Source: Bradyrhizobium sp.
GTDB taxonomy: Bacteria; Pseudomonadota; Alphaproteobacteria; Rhizobiales; Xanthobacteraceae
Direction of reading: 5' to 3'
Assembly (NCBI GenBank): GCA_028290165.1
Contig: JAQGKJ010000217.1
Coordinates: 1-6,151, forward strand
DNA: 6,151 nt
Every line of letters starts with the position of its first letter. Position 1 is the first letter of the stretch. Made by a program: the position numbers and the translations under genes. Below the pieces are notes generated by a model that searched no databases, was not told the DNA's origin, and saw only the letters and a list, made by a program, of their open reading frames with translations. Shown here piece after piece: positions 1-5,287 of this stretch.

Positions 1-1
1 G

Positions 2-361
2 AAATTTCCGGACCTCGATATGGTGCTGATCGAATCCGGCGGCGATAATCTCGCCGCTACTTTCTCGCCCGAACTGGCCGACCTTACGATTTACGTCATC
101 GACGTCGCGGCCGGCGACAAGATCCCCTCCAAGGGCGGACCCGGCATTACCCGGTCGGACCTCCTCGTCATCAACAAGATCGACCTCGCGCCGCATGTCG
201 GGGCGTCGCTGGAGAAAATGGATACCGACGCCCGGCGGATGCGCGGCGAACGGCCGTTTGTCATGACCAATCTCAGGAAGAGCGAAGGCCTGGACCGTAT
301 CGTTCGCTTTATCGAAGCCAAGGGCGGCCTCAGTCCGCCGGCGCAGGCGAAAGTAAGTTGA
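2..361 (+). CDS. ureG: Urease accessory GTPase UreG, 3' part (5' end outside window)
   Basis: UreG is a SIMIBI-class GTPase that works with UreE, UreF and UreD/H in the cytoplasm to deliver nickel to apo-urease. Only the last 119 residues are present, against a usual length a little over 200, so the P-loop and the Cys-Pro-His metal site lie upstream of the window. The visible part is diagnostic. It has the ESGGDNL motif at about residues 11-17, the stretch [39 protein letters not shown] with the guanine-specificity motif NKID, and a GLD..V.FI C-terminal helix. The reading frame is open from the left edge, so the first in-frame ATG at 20 is internal and not the start. One mild oddity is Ser in KIPSKGGPG where many UreG proteins have Arg. 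It is probably the last gene of a urease cluster, since hairpins and then a different gene follow. Identification is very secure. Confidence 0.96.
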   Translation, partial: KFPDLDMVLIESGGDNLAATFSPELADLTIYVIDVAAGDKIPSKGGPGITRSDLLVINKIDLAPHVGASLEKMDTDARRMRGERPFVMTNLRKSEGLDRIVRFIEAKGGLSPPAQAKVS

Positions 362-369
362 ACGCATTC

Positions 370-404
370 GTTAACGCCTGTGGCGCTCAAGCTCGGGCGT
401 TAAC
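370..404. other. Inverted repeat just after ureG
   Basis: A perfect 9-bp stem, GTTAACGCC at 370-378 pairing with GGCGTTAAC at 396-404, encloses a 17-nt loop starting 9 bp after the ureG stop. There is no T-run behind it, so it is not a clear intrinsic terminator. It could protect the 3' end of the ureG mRNA or be a palindromic protein-binding site. Confidence 0.45.
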
Positions 405-492
405 ACTTGTGGCCGCCGGTCCCGACTAGCCGCCAAAAACATTCGCTGCCCGATGGAACCAAATCGACTTGCTGTGATTAGCACTCTCTGGC

Positions 493-519
493 CCTCGCCA
501 GGTCAACGTCCTGGCGAGG
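493..519. terminator. Strong stem-loop between ureG and the sensor gene; possible terminator
   Basis: A perfect 10-bp GC-rich stem (CCTCGCCAGG at 493-502, CCTGGCGAGG at 510-519) has a 7-nt loop. It is followed by CGTATTAAGCTT rather than a T-run, so termination efficiency is uncertain. It is the best candidate for the end of the ureG transcript, or a structure in the leader of the downstream sensor gene. Confidence 0.4.
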
Positions 520-602
520 CGTATTAAGCTTCGCCGTCAACCGCAGTTGCGTAGTAATGATCGCTCCTTTATCCCTGACGGCTGGTTTTCATTCTCTTCG
601 GT

Positions 603-2333
603 TTGTTGCCGCTCCGGCGGACGTCAGATGCTTGCTCTACTTCTTCGCCAACTTCTCATTTCCCGAGTGACCGAGTGGTTCGGCTGGGTTTCATCATCGG
701 CTTTATCGCGCTTATCGGAGTTCTGCTCTCCGGTCTTGCGGCTTATCGCGTCCACGATCAGGAGCTGACGCTTGACGGCATCGCGATGGCCCGCGCGATC
801 GACGTCCACGCCAGTCTGGTTCAGGACCGGCTGACCGAGCGCGAGTTGCTCGCCCGCGTCGCATCGGGCCTGTTCCGCACGCCTTCGGTGATCAAGGCTA
901 ATATGCTGCAGCCACTGCGGTCCTCGATCTATGCCTTCAAGACCGATTTCGTGGTGGCGAGCTGGGTCGCGCGGCTCAAGCCGAACGAACTGGACGCGGC
1001 GCGCGCAGAACTCGCGAGCGCGGGATTTTCGAACCCGACAATCCGCAACTTCGATGATCAGCCGCTGGATACGCGCGCGCTCAACAAGCCGATCGATGTG
1101 TTGATGGACGTCGAGCCCCGCAATCCCGAGACGATGGCTTTCCCGGGCCGCGCCGTCGGCCAGCAACCGATCCTGGGACCGATGCTCGACCGCGCCATGA
1201 CGGAGGGCAAGCCGATCGCGTCGGACCCGTTGCCGCTGTTGCGCGGAAACGGGCCGATCGGCCTCGTTCTGGCCGCGCCGGTTCTGCAGGAGGGCGCCGC
1301 GCAGCCGGCGGGCTTTGTGACGTTCTCCTATGAACTGGCGTCGCTGATGCTGGCGAACGACGATTTCTCGCTGTTCTCCGTCGTGCTGAAAGACCCCCGC
1401 GATCCCAATCGCGAGTTGATCGCCAACGATCAGGGCGTCGTAACATCGAGAACGGCATCGCAAGAGGGGCCTGCGCCCTCGATGGTTAGAACGGTGACGT
1501 TCGGAGGCCGCGACTGGTCCCTCGGCTATTACGCCAAGACCAACGCGGTGAGGCGCGCCGAGCAGACGGCAGCGGTCGTGGCGGCCATCGGGCTGGCGCT
1601 GACCAGCATCGTCTGCGGGCTTTTCGGGTATGTCGCCTACAATAATCTCCGGCTCAGTCGTGAAATCCAGGTCAGGATCGGCTTCGAGCGCCGGCTGACC
1701 GCGGTGATCGATGAACTCAATCACCGCGTGAAAAACATCCTCGCGGTGATCCAGTCGATCGTGACCCGCACGCTGCGCCATGGTTCCGATATCGACGTCG
1801 CCCGCGAGCTGCTGATCGGCCGCATCCATGCGATGTCGAACGTGGTCTCGCTGCTCAGCGAAAGCCAGTGGCAGGGCGTGAAACTGAAAGGGTTGTTCGA
1901 GGCGCGGGCGATACCGCATGCCGAACGCATCGCGGTGAGCGGTCCGGATATCGCCGTCAGCGCGCGGGCCGCCCAGAGCCTGTCGCTATTGTTCTTCGAG
2001 CTGGCGTCGCATTCCGACGAGGGGCTGTCGCTGGTCGGCAAGCACCCCCACATCGTCGCGCATTGGGAAGTGACCGGCGAAGATCCCGACACCATCTTTC
2101 ATTTTCGCTGGGAGGAATTCAACACCAGCGCGGCGACACGCCGCGAGGACTCCGATTTCGGCGTCATCCTGCTCGACCGCGTCGCACCGGAGGCGCTTGG
2201 CGGCGTATCGAAGCGGTATTTTACCGACGTGAGTTACGTCTACGAACTGACCGCGCCGATGGTGACCGTCGTCGACATGACGGAACGGGACAGGACCGAA
2301 CAGTTTTCGATGCCTGCAAAGCCGGGACGGTAG
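603..2333 (+). CDS. CHASE-domain membrane sensor of the HWE/HisKA_2 kinase family, with degenerate ATP-binding domain; likely PhyR regulator
   Basis: This is an inner-membrane sensor protein of 576 residues. In order it has a short cytoplasmic N-terminus, a membrane helix at about 25-47, a CHASE-like extracytoplasmic domain at about 55-310, a second membrane helix at about 322-347, and a dimerization/phosphoacceptor helix with the HWE-type H-box ELNHRVKN (His374). A poorly conserved ATP-binding domain runs from about 455 to 550. In that domain the N-box reads ELASHSDE, where the family norm is close to ELATNAAKYG, so the Mg-binding Asn is His470 and the Lys is Glu473. The Trp-x-Glu region is kept as FRWEEF (W503, E504) and a DFG-type glycine motif follows. 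It lies beside ecfG, nepR and phyR, as do PhyK/PhyP-type proteins in relatives, so PhyR is the probable partner. The eroded ATP site argues for phosphatase or phosphotransfer activity (inference). The start is unsure: the frame opens after a stop at 576 and offers only TTG 603, TTG 606 or GTG 675, none with a clear ribosome binding site. GTG 675 would begin right at the first membrane helix. Confidence 0.88.
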   Translation: MLPLRRTSDACSTSSPTSHFPSDRVVRLGFIIGFIALIGVLLSGLAAYRVHDQELTLDGIAMARAIDVHASLVQDRLTERELLARVASGLFRTPSVIKANMLQPLRSSIYAFKTDFVVASWVARLKPNELDAARAELASAGFSNPTIRNFDDQPLDTRALNKPIDVLMDVEPRNPETMAFPGRAVGQQPILGPMLDRAMTEGKPIASDPLPLLRGNGPIGLVLAAPVLQEGAAQPAGFVTFSYELASLMLANDDFSLFSVVLKDPRDPNRELIANDQGVVTSRTASQEGPAPSMVRTVTFGGRDWSLGYYAKTNAVRRAEQTAAVVAAIGLALTSIVCGLFGYVAYNNLRLSREIQVRIGFERRLTAVIDELNHRVKNILAVIQSIVTRTLRHGSDIDVARELLIGRIHAMSNVVSLLSESQWQGVKLKGLFEARAIPHAERIAVSGPDIAVSARAAQSLSLLFFELASHSDEGLSLVGKHPHIVAHWEVTGEDPDTIFHFRWEEFNTSAATRREDSDFGVILLDRVAPEALGGVSKRYFTDVSYVYELTAPMVTVVDMTERDRTEQFSMPAKPGR

Positions 2334-2349
2334 CTACAAATCGGCTTCT

Positions 2350-2439
2350 TAGGGTGGGCTGAGCGAAGCGAGCCCACCATGGCTGGGCGCGCTGAAAAAA
2401 GTTGGTGGGCAAGGCGCAAGAGCGCCTTTTCCCACCCTG
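2350..2439. repeat. Compound palindromic intergenic repeat (two hairpins, GGTGGG/CCCACC arms)
   Basis: Hairpin one pairs GGTGGGCT (2353-2360) with AGCCCACC (2371-2378). Hairpin two pairs GGTGGG (2404-2409) with CCCACC (2431-2436) and, inside that, AAGGCGC (2411-2417) with GCGCCTT (2422-2428). The outermost AGGGTGGG (2351-2358) and CCCACCCT (2431-2438) are also complementary, so the whole block can fold in alternative ways. This is the architecture of dispersed REP-like elements in Bradyrhizobium and relatives. It begins about 17 bp after the sensor gene stop and may help separate that gene from the convergent ecfG. Confidence 0.7.
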
Positions 2440-2467
2440 CGATTCGGGCTAGCGAAGATCTTGGAAA

Positions 2468-2550
2468 CCGTCATTGCGAGCGTTGGCGAAGCAATCCACA
2501 CCCACAAAGCAAGACTGGGTTGCTTCGTCGTTCGCTCCTCGCAATGACGG
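2468..2550. repeat. REP-like palindromic element (CCGTCATTGCGAG ... CTCGCAATGACGG)
   Basis: Perfect 13-bp terminal inverted repeats (2468-2480 and 2538-2550) bound an 83-bp element. An inner pair, CGAAGCAA (2487-2494) with TTGCTTCG (2520-2527), makes an interrupted long hairpin. The TCATTGCGAGCG...GAAGCAATCC and TTGCTTCGTCG...CTCGCAATGA wording matches, from memory, a very abundant palindromic repeat in Bradyrhizobiaceae genomes. It has no coding capacity and sits 11 bp beyond the ecfG stop codon, where it could act as the transcript-end structure for nepR-ecfG. Confidence 0.8.
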
Positions 2551-2561
2551 CAAATATAGTC

Positions 2562-3110
2562 CTACCCGCCGCTGCCGCCGATCACGGCGCGCACCGTTTC
2601 ATCGGGGCCGAAATCTTCGGCGCCATCGACATAGAGCAGCGCCGAGAGTTTCGATCGCGCGCGGTTGACGCGGCTCTTGATGGTGCCGACCGCGCAGCCG
2701 CAGATCGCCGCGGCGTCCTCGTAGGAGAAGCCGGAGGCGCCCACCAGGATCAAGGCTTCGCGCTGGTCCTGCGGAAGCTTGTCGAGCGCGGCGCGGAATT
2801 CCTCGAACTCGAGATGCGCGCTTTGCGCCGGCTGAGTCTTCAGGGTCTTCGCATAGCTGCCGTCGGCATCCTCAACCTCCCGGCGCCGCTTGCGATAGTC
2901 CGAGCGGAACAGGTTGCGCAGGATCGTGAACAGCCAAGCCGCCAGGTTCGAGCCGGGTTGGAAGGAGTCGATGTTGGCCAGCGCCCGCAGCAACGTCTCC
3001 TGCACCAGATCGTCGGCGCGATCGCCATTGCCGCTGAGCGAGATCGCGAACGCACGCAGGCTAGGAACCGACGCCAAGATGTCGTCGCGAAGTGATTCTG
3101 TGAGAGGCAT
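2562..3110 (-). CDS. ecfG: General stress response ECF sigma factor EcfG
   Basis: This is a 182-residue RNA polymerase sigma factor of the EcfG (ECF15-type) group, which directs transcription from GGAAC promoters during the alphaproteobacterial general stress response. The sigma-2 region spans about residues 17-80 and includes DRADDLVQETLLRAL and FQPGSNLAAWLFTILRNLF, followed by the basic run YRKRRRE. Sigma-4 spans about 105-158, with LPQDQREALILV and the helix-turn-helix FSYEDAAAICGCAVGTIKSR. There is no extra C-terminal domain, as expected for this group. Its ATG overlaps the nepR stop in a TAATG junction, and a strong GGAGGGGAG ribosome site lies within the last nepR codons, so the two are co-transcribed and probably translationally coupled. 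NepR binding is expected to keep it inactive in unstressed cells. Identification is secure from sequence and context. Confidence 0.95.
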   Translation of the reverse strand: MPLTESLRDDILASVPSLRAFAISLSGNGDRADDLVQETLLRALANIDSFQPGSNLAAWLFTILRNLFRSDYRKRRREVEDADGSYAKTLKTQPAQSAHLEFEEFRAALDKLPQDQREALILVGASGFSYEDAAAICGCAVGTIKSRVNRARSKLSALLYVDGAEDFGPDETVRAVIGGSGG

Positions 3111-3337
3111 TACTCCCCTCCGTCATTTTTATCGCCCGTATTTGCCACTTGGGGATTGGCCTCGGACGCATCAAGCTTCCGGATCAGTTCCGCGAAACGA
3201 TCCGGCACCCCCTGTCGTACGACATCGTCGTACATGGCGCGGAGTTGGTGGCCGATTCTCGATTGAATTTCGGCGTTCAGGCCCCCTTGCTTGCCCGGTG
3301 CCGCATTCTTGCTGGCTTGAGACTTTAAATCTTTCAT
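3110..3337 (-). CDS. nepR: Anti-sigma factor NepR
   Basis: NepR is a small cytoplasmic anti-sigma factor that sequesters EcfG and is itself captured by phosphorylated PhyR. The 75-residue protein has the two-helix family core at about residues 23-56, IQSRIGHQLRAMYDDVV then VPDRFAELIRKLD. This is flanked by a charged, probably disordered N-terminus and a polar C-terminal tail, as is usual for the family. I chose ATG 3337 (MKDLKSQ...) because it is a standard start with GGA and AGG upstream. A TTG at 3349 (four residues longer, MEQV) has GGGGA just ahead of it and cannot be excluded. The stop TAA shares one base with the ecfG ATG, tying regulator and target to equal expression. It is transcribed divergently from phyR. 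Confidence 0.93.
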   Translation of the reverse strand: MKDLKSQASKNAAPGKQGGLNAEIQSRIGHQLRAMYDDVVRQGVPDRFAELIRKLDASEANPQVANTGDKNDGGE

Positions 3338-3431
3338 GACCTGTTCCAAGCTTCCCCGAGAGTTAAGTCATTGTAACTTCAAGAGTTATCTTTTATGAAG
3401 TCTTTGCCACAGCGGCATCTGCAAGGGGGCT

Positions 3432-3456
3432 AATTCAAAGTCTCGATAAAAGTTCC
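3432..3456 (-). promoter_or_regulatory. Candidate EcfG-type promoter for nepR-ecfG
   Basis: On the minus strand GGAAC (3456-3452), the canonical -35 of EcfG sigma factors, is followed after 16 bases by AATT (3435-3432). The accepted -10 is close to CGTT, so only the -35 is a perfect match and the -10 is weak. The predicted transcript would have a leader of roughly 85-90 bases before nepR. Its function would be positive autoregulation, which is known for GSR genes in relatives. Confidence 0.5.
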
Positions 3457-3480
3457 GCGGGCCATGGAACTTTTATCGAG
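3442..3480. repeat. Perfect 15-bp inverted repeat containing the divergent -35 elements
   Basis: CTCGATAAAAGTTCC (3442-3456) and GGAACTTTTATCGAG (3466-3480) are exact reverse complements separated by 9 bp. Each outward-facing promoter therefore starts with the same GGAACTTTTATCGAG block. This places two EcfG -35 elements back to back, or alternatively makes an operator or RNA hairpin. It lies between nepR and phyR. Confidence 0.85.
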
Positions 3481-3490
3481 TTCGGGCGTA
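3466..3490 (+). promoter_or_regulatory. Candidate EcfG-type promoter for phyR
   Basis: GGAAC (3466-3470), a 16-base spacer and CGTA (3487-3490) match the EcfG consensus GGAAC-N16-CGTT with one mismatch. Transcription would start near 3497, giving a leader of about 60 bases before the phyR ATG. A second GGAAC at 3507-3511, followed after 16 bases by ATT, is a weaker alternative nearer the gene. Confidence 0.6.
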
Positions 3491-3557
3491 ATCAGACACA
3501 TCAGGGGGAACCGGGTCGCCCCATGGCATTCTGACCCTAAAGAATGACGGAGTGGGG

Positions 3558-4364
3558 ATGTCCCGATCACAGCTTGTTGCTGAACACTTACCGTTGTTGC
3601 GCCGCTACGCCCGCGCATTGACGGGAAACCAGGCGTCGGGCGACGCATATGTCGGAGCCATGCTTGAGGCGCTGCTCCAGGATTCGTCTCTGCTCGATGA
3701 GCAGCACGGACCCCGCGCCGGGCTATTTCGGCTGTTCACCCAAATCTGGAACTCGGTCGCGCTCAACGACAATGCCGAAATCGCGACCCTGCCGATGCCG
3801 CCGGAGCGGCGGCTTTCGAATATCACCCCGTTGCCGCGCCAGGCCTTCCTGCTGTTGTCGCTGGAAGGCTTTTCCGAGGAGGAGGTGGCGTTCATTCTCG
3901 GGACCGACGTTGCCGAGACCCGCAGGCTCGCGGACGCCGCGGGCCGGGAAATGGCTGCGGAGATCGCAACCGATGTGCTGATCATCGAGGACGAGACCTT
4001 CATCGCGATGGATCTCGAAAGCCTGGTGAGAAATCTGGGTCACCGCGTGATCGGCGTCGCCCGCACCCACTCCGACGCCGTGGCGCTGGCCAAGAACAAG
4101 AAGCCGGGCCTGATCCTCGCCGACATCCAGCTTGCCGACGGCAGCTCCGGCCTGGATGCCGTCAACGAGCTATTGCGGGTGTTCGAGGTCCCGGTGGTGT
4201 TCATCACCGCCTACCCCGAGCGCTTCCTGACCGGCGAGCGCCCGGAACCGGCGTTCCTGATCTCAAAACCATTCCAGCCCGCGATGGTTTCGGCCGTCGC
4301 CAGCCAGGCGCTGTTCTTCCAGCGCAACTCGCGCAACCGCGCGCCGCGGGCGGCGGCTTCCTGA
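3558..4364 (+). CDS. phyR: General stress response anti-anti-sigma regulator PhyR
   Basis: PhyR controls the general stress response by partner switching. When its receiver domain is phosphorylated, its sigma-like domain binds NepR and frees EcfG. The 268-residue protein has the inverted order typical of PhyR. An N-terminal sigma-factor-like domain covers about residues 1-125, with a sigma-4-like PLPRQAFLLLSLEGFSEEEVAFILG at 91-115. A C-terminal receiver covers about 138-255. Receiver signatures are complete: acidic pair E144/D145 in LIIEDE, phosphoacceptor D189 in LILADI, T217 in FITAYPE and K237 in LISKPF. ATG 3558 is preferred because GGAG at 3549-3552 sits five bases upstream; the in-frame GTG at 3552 would overlap that site. 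The gene is divergent from nepR-ecfG, has a GGAAC promoter candidate upstream and a strong terminator after it, so it is likely monocistronic. Length and motifs are normal for a functional PhyR. Confidence 0.96.
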   Translation: MSRSQLVAEHLPLLRRYARALTGNQASGDAYVGAMLEALLQDSSLLDEQHGPRAGLFRLFTQIWNSVALNDNAEIATLPMPPERRLSNITPLPRQAFLLLSLEGFSEEEVAFILGTDVAETRRLADAAGREMAAEIATDVLIIEDETFIAMDLESLVRNLGHRVIGVARTHSDAVALAKNKKPGLILADIQLADGSSGLDAVNELLRVFEVPVVFITAYPERFLTGERPEPAFLISKPFQPAMVSAVASQALFFQRNSRNRAPRAAAS

Positions 4365-4389
4365 TACGGGAAGCGGTCTGCGTCGAAAT

Positions 4390-4425
4390 AAAAGCCCGGC
4401 GCGCTTCGCGGCGCCGGGCTTTTTC
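4390..4425 (+). terminator. Rho-independent terminator of phyR
   Basis: A 13-bp stem (AAAAGCCCGGCGC at 4390-4402, GCGCCGGGCTTTT at 4411-4423) with an 8-nt loop is followed by more T. It starts 26 bases after the phyR stop. The A-run on the other flank, extended by AAATA upstream, means it can also stop minus-strand transcripts. Confidence 0.92.
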
Positions 4426-4485
4426 ATGGGAGCGGGCCGCTCATCCACCTGGCGTTTGCCGGCTGACCAACGAAGGGCTTTGGAC

Positions 4486-4525
4486 AAAAAAGCAGGGCGC
4501 GGCTGGCATCACCACAGCCGCGCCC
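4486..4525 (-). terminator. Minus-strand intrinsic terminator without an assigned gene
   Basis: An 11-bp stem (GGGCGCGGCTG at 4495-4505, CAGCCGCGCCC at 4515-4525) has a 9-nt loop. Read on the minus strand it is followed by TGC and six T residues (4491-4486). There is no T-run on the plus side. No minus-strand protein gene precedes it within several hundred bases, so it may end a small RNA or block antisense transcription. Confidence 0.6.
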
Positions 4526-4696
4526 CACATCGCCGGTCAATGGGGCAGGGGGGATAACCGGCTGCCGGAATGACTCTCAGGCCCCCTTGATCGTTCCCGC
4601 CCCCTCAAGAAATTTTTGCACACGGTTAAGTGATGACAGTTCAGAGAACCGCCTTGCTCTGTTCGCGTTGTGTCCCTGATCGCCATGGGGCGAGGG

Positions 4697-5110
4697 ATGA
4701 GTCCGAACATGTCACAGTCATCCAACGGAATCTCGGTATCCAGGGGAATCCTCGGCGCGATTGCCGTTGCGCTGACGTTCGGCGCCGTCCAGTTCGCATC
4801 GGGCCGCGATCTCCCCGGGCGTCAGCAACCGGGCGAGCCCGAAGCCGTCAATCGCGCGGCCAAGGCCGATCGCGCGGCACGCGTGGCAGGACCGGCCATG
4901 CAAACACGGACGATTTCGCTTCGGCTGGATGGGCTTTCCGAAACCTCGGTTCTGGTCCGCCTGCCCGTCGCTCAGGAAGCCCGCAACGGTTCTCCAGCCC
5001 GCCCCGTGGCGAAATCCTTCGACCGCAAGCTGAGGGTCGCCTGTGAGCCCGTCGTCAGCGTCTTGACCGAAGTCGCCAAGCAGCTGCAGCCCGGCCGCTG
5101 CATTACCTAA
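4697..5110 (+). CDS. Small exported or membrane-anchored protein of unknown function
   Basis: I do not recognise a named family. The 137-residue product has a basic then hydrophobic N-terminal segment at about residues 14-36 (VSRGILGAIAVALTFGAVQF), consistent with a signal peptide ending near FASG or with a single membrane anchor. A polar, Arg/Ala/Pro-rich linker at about 37-70 follows, then a short globular C-terminus containing FDRKLRVACEPVVSVL and ending LQPGRCIT. Two cysteines (116 and 135) could form a disulfide in the periplasm. The start is uncertain: ATG 4697 has purine-rich GGGGCGAGGG directly upstream, ATG 4709 is close behind, and GTG 4670 or ATG 4685 would lengthen the protein without a visible ribosome site. 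The signal-like segment and sensible composition make it a likely real gene. It stands alone between a gene-free stretch and a palindromic repeat, so context gives no function. Confidence 0.72.
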   Translation: MSPNMSQSSNGISVSRGILGAIAVALTFGAVQFASGRDLPGRQQPGEPEAVNRAAKADRAARVAGPAMQTRTISLRLDGLSETSVLVRLPVAQEARNGSPARPVAKSFDRKLRVACEPVVSVLTEVAKQLQPGRCIT

Positions 5111-5163
5111 ACATTTAGCTGACTGAGGAGCCAGTAGACGGAATGGGCAGTGTGGCCCAGTTC

Positions 5164-5262
5164 GTCATGCCCGGCCTTGTGCCGGGCATCCACGTCTTCA
5201 CACCGCACCAGCAAGAAAGTCGTGGACGGCCGGGACAAGCCACGACAAGCTCAGCCATGACG
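5164..5262. repeat. REP-like palindromic element (CGTCATG ... CATGACG)
   Basis: Terminal CGTCATG (5164-5170) and CATGACG (5256-5262) are inverted. Inside, the CCCGGCC...GCCGGGCATCCACG half mirrors CGTGGACGGCCGGGACAAG, giving a long imperfect hairpin. The right half carries a partly duplicated segment (ACAAGCCACGACAAGCTCAG) that breaks symmetry. The wording TCATGCCCGG...GCCGGGCATCCACG resembles, from memory, a widespread dispersed repeat in Bradyrhizobiaceae, distinct from the one at 2468-2550. Confidence 0.75.
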
Positions 5263-5287
5263 GGAAGCGAATGAATTCGTCTGCAAC

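Noticed and set aside
369..404. CtrA-type binding site from the paired TTAAC motifs
   Set aside because: The two TTAA cores are about 29 bp apart and inverted, not the TTAA-N7-TTAA spacing of CtrA sites.
624..1919. 431-codon open frame on the minus strand opposite the sensor gene
   Set aside because: Its product is a low-complexity Arg/His/Asp/Gln-rich chain with no domain, as expected from the antisense of a GC-rich gene. The plus-strand frame has clear domains and membrane helices.
2379..3095. 238-codon plus-strand frame across the repeats and ecfG
   Set aside because: It reads through two palindromic repeats and the antisense of a secure sigma factor gene, and has no recognisable domain.
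3343..3347. A third minus-strand GGAAC just ahead of the nepR ATG as a promoter for ecfG
   Set aside because: No GTT-like -10 lies 16-17 bases downstream. The bases are better explained as leader and ribosome-site sequence of nepR.
4537..4725. 62-codon minus-strand frame in the gene-free stretch
   Set aside because: It has no convincing ribosome site, no domain and an unremarkable composition. It would overlap the start of the small secreted protein gene.
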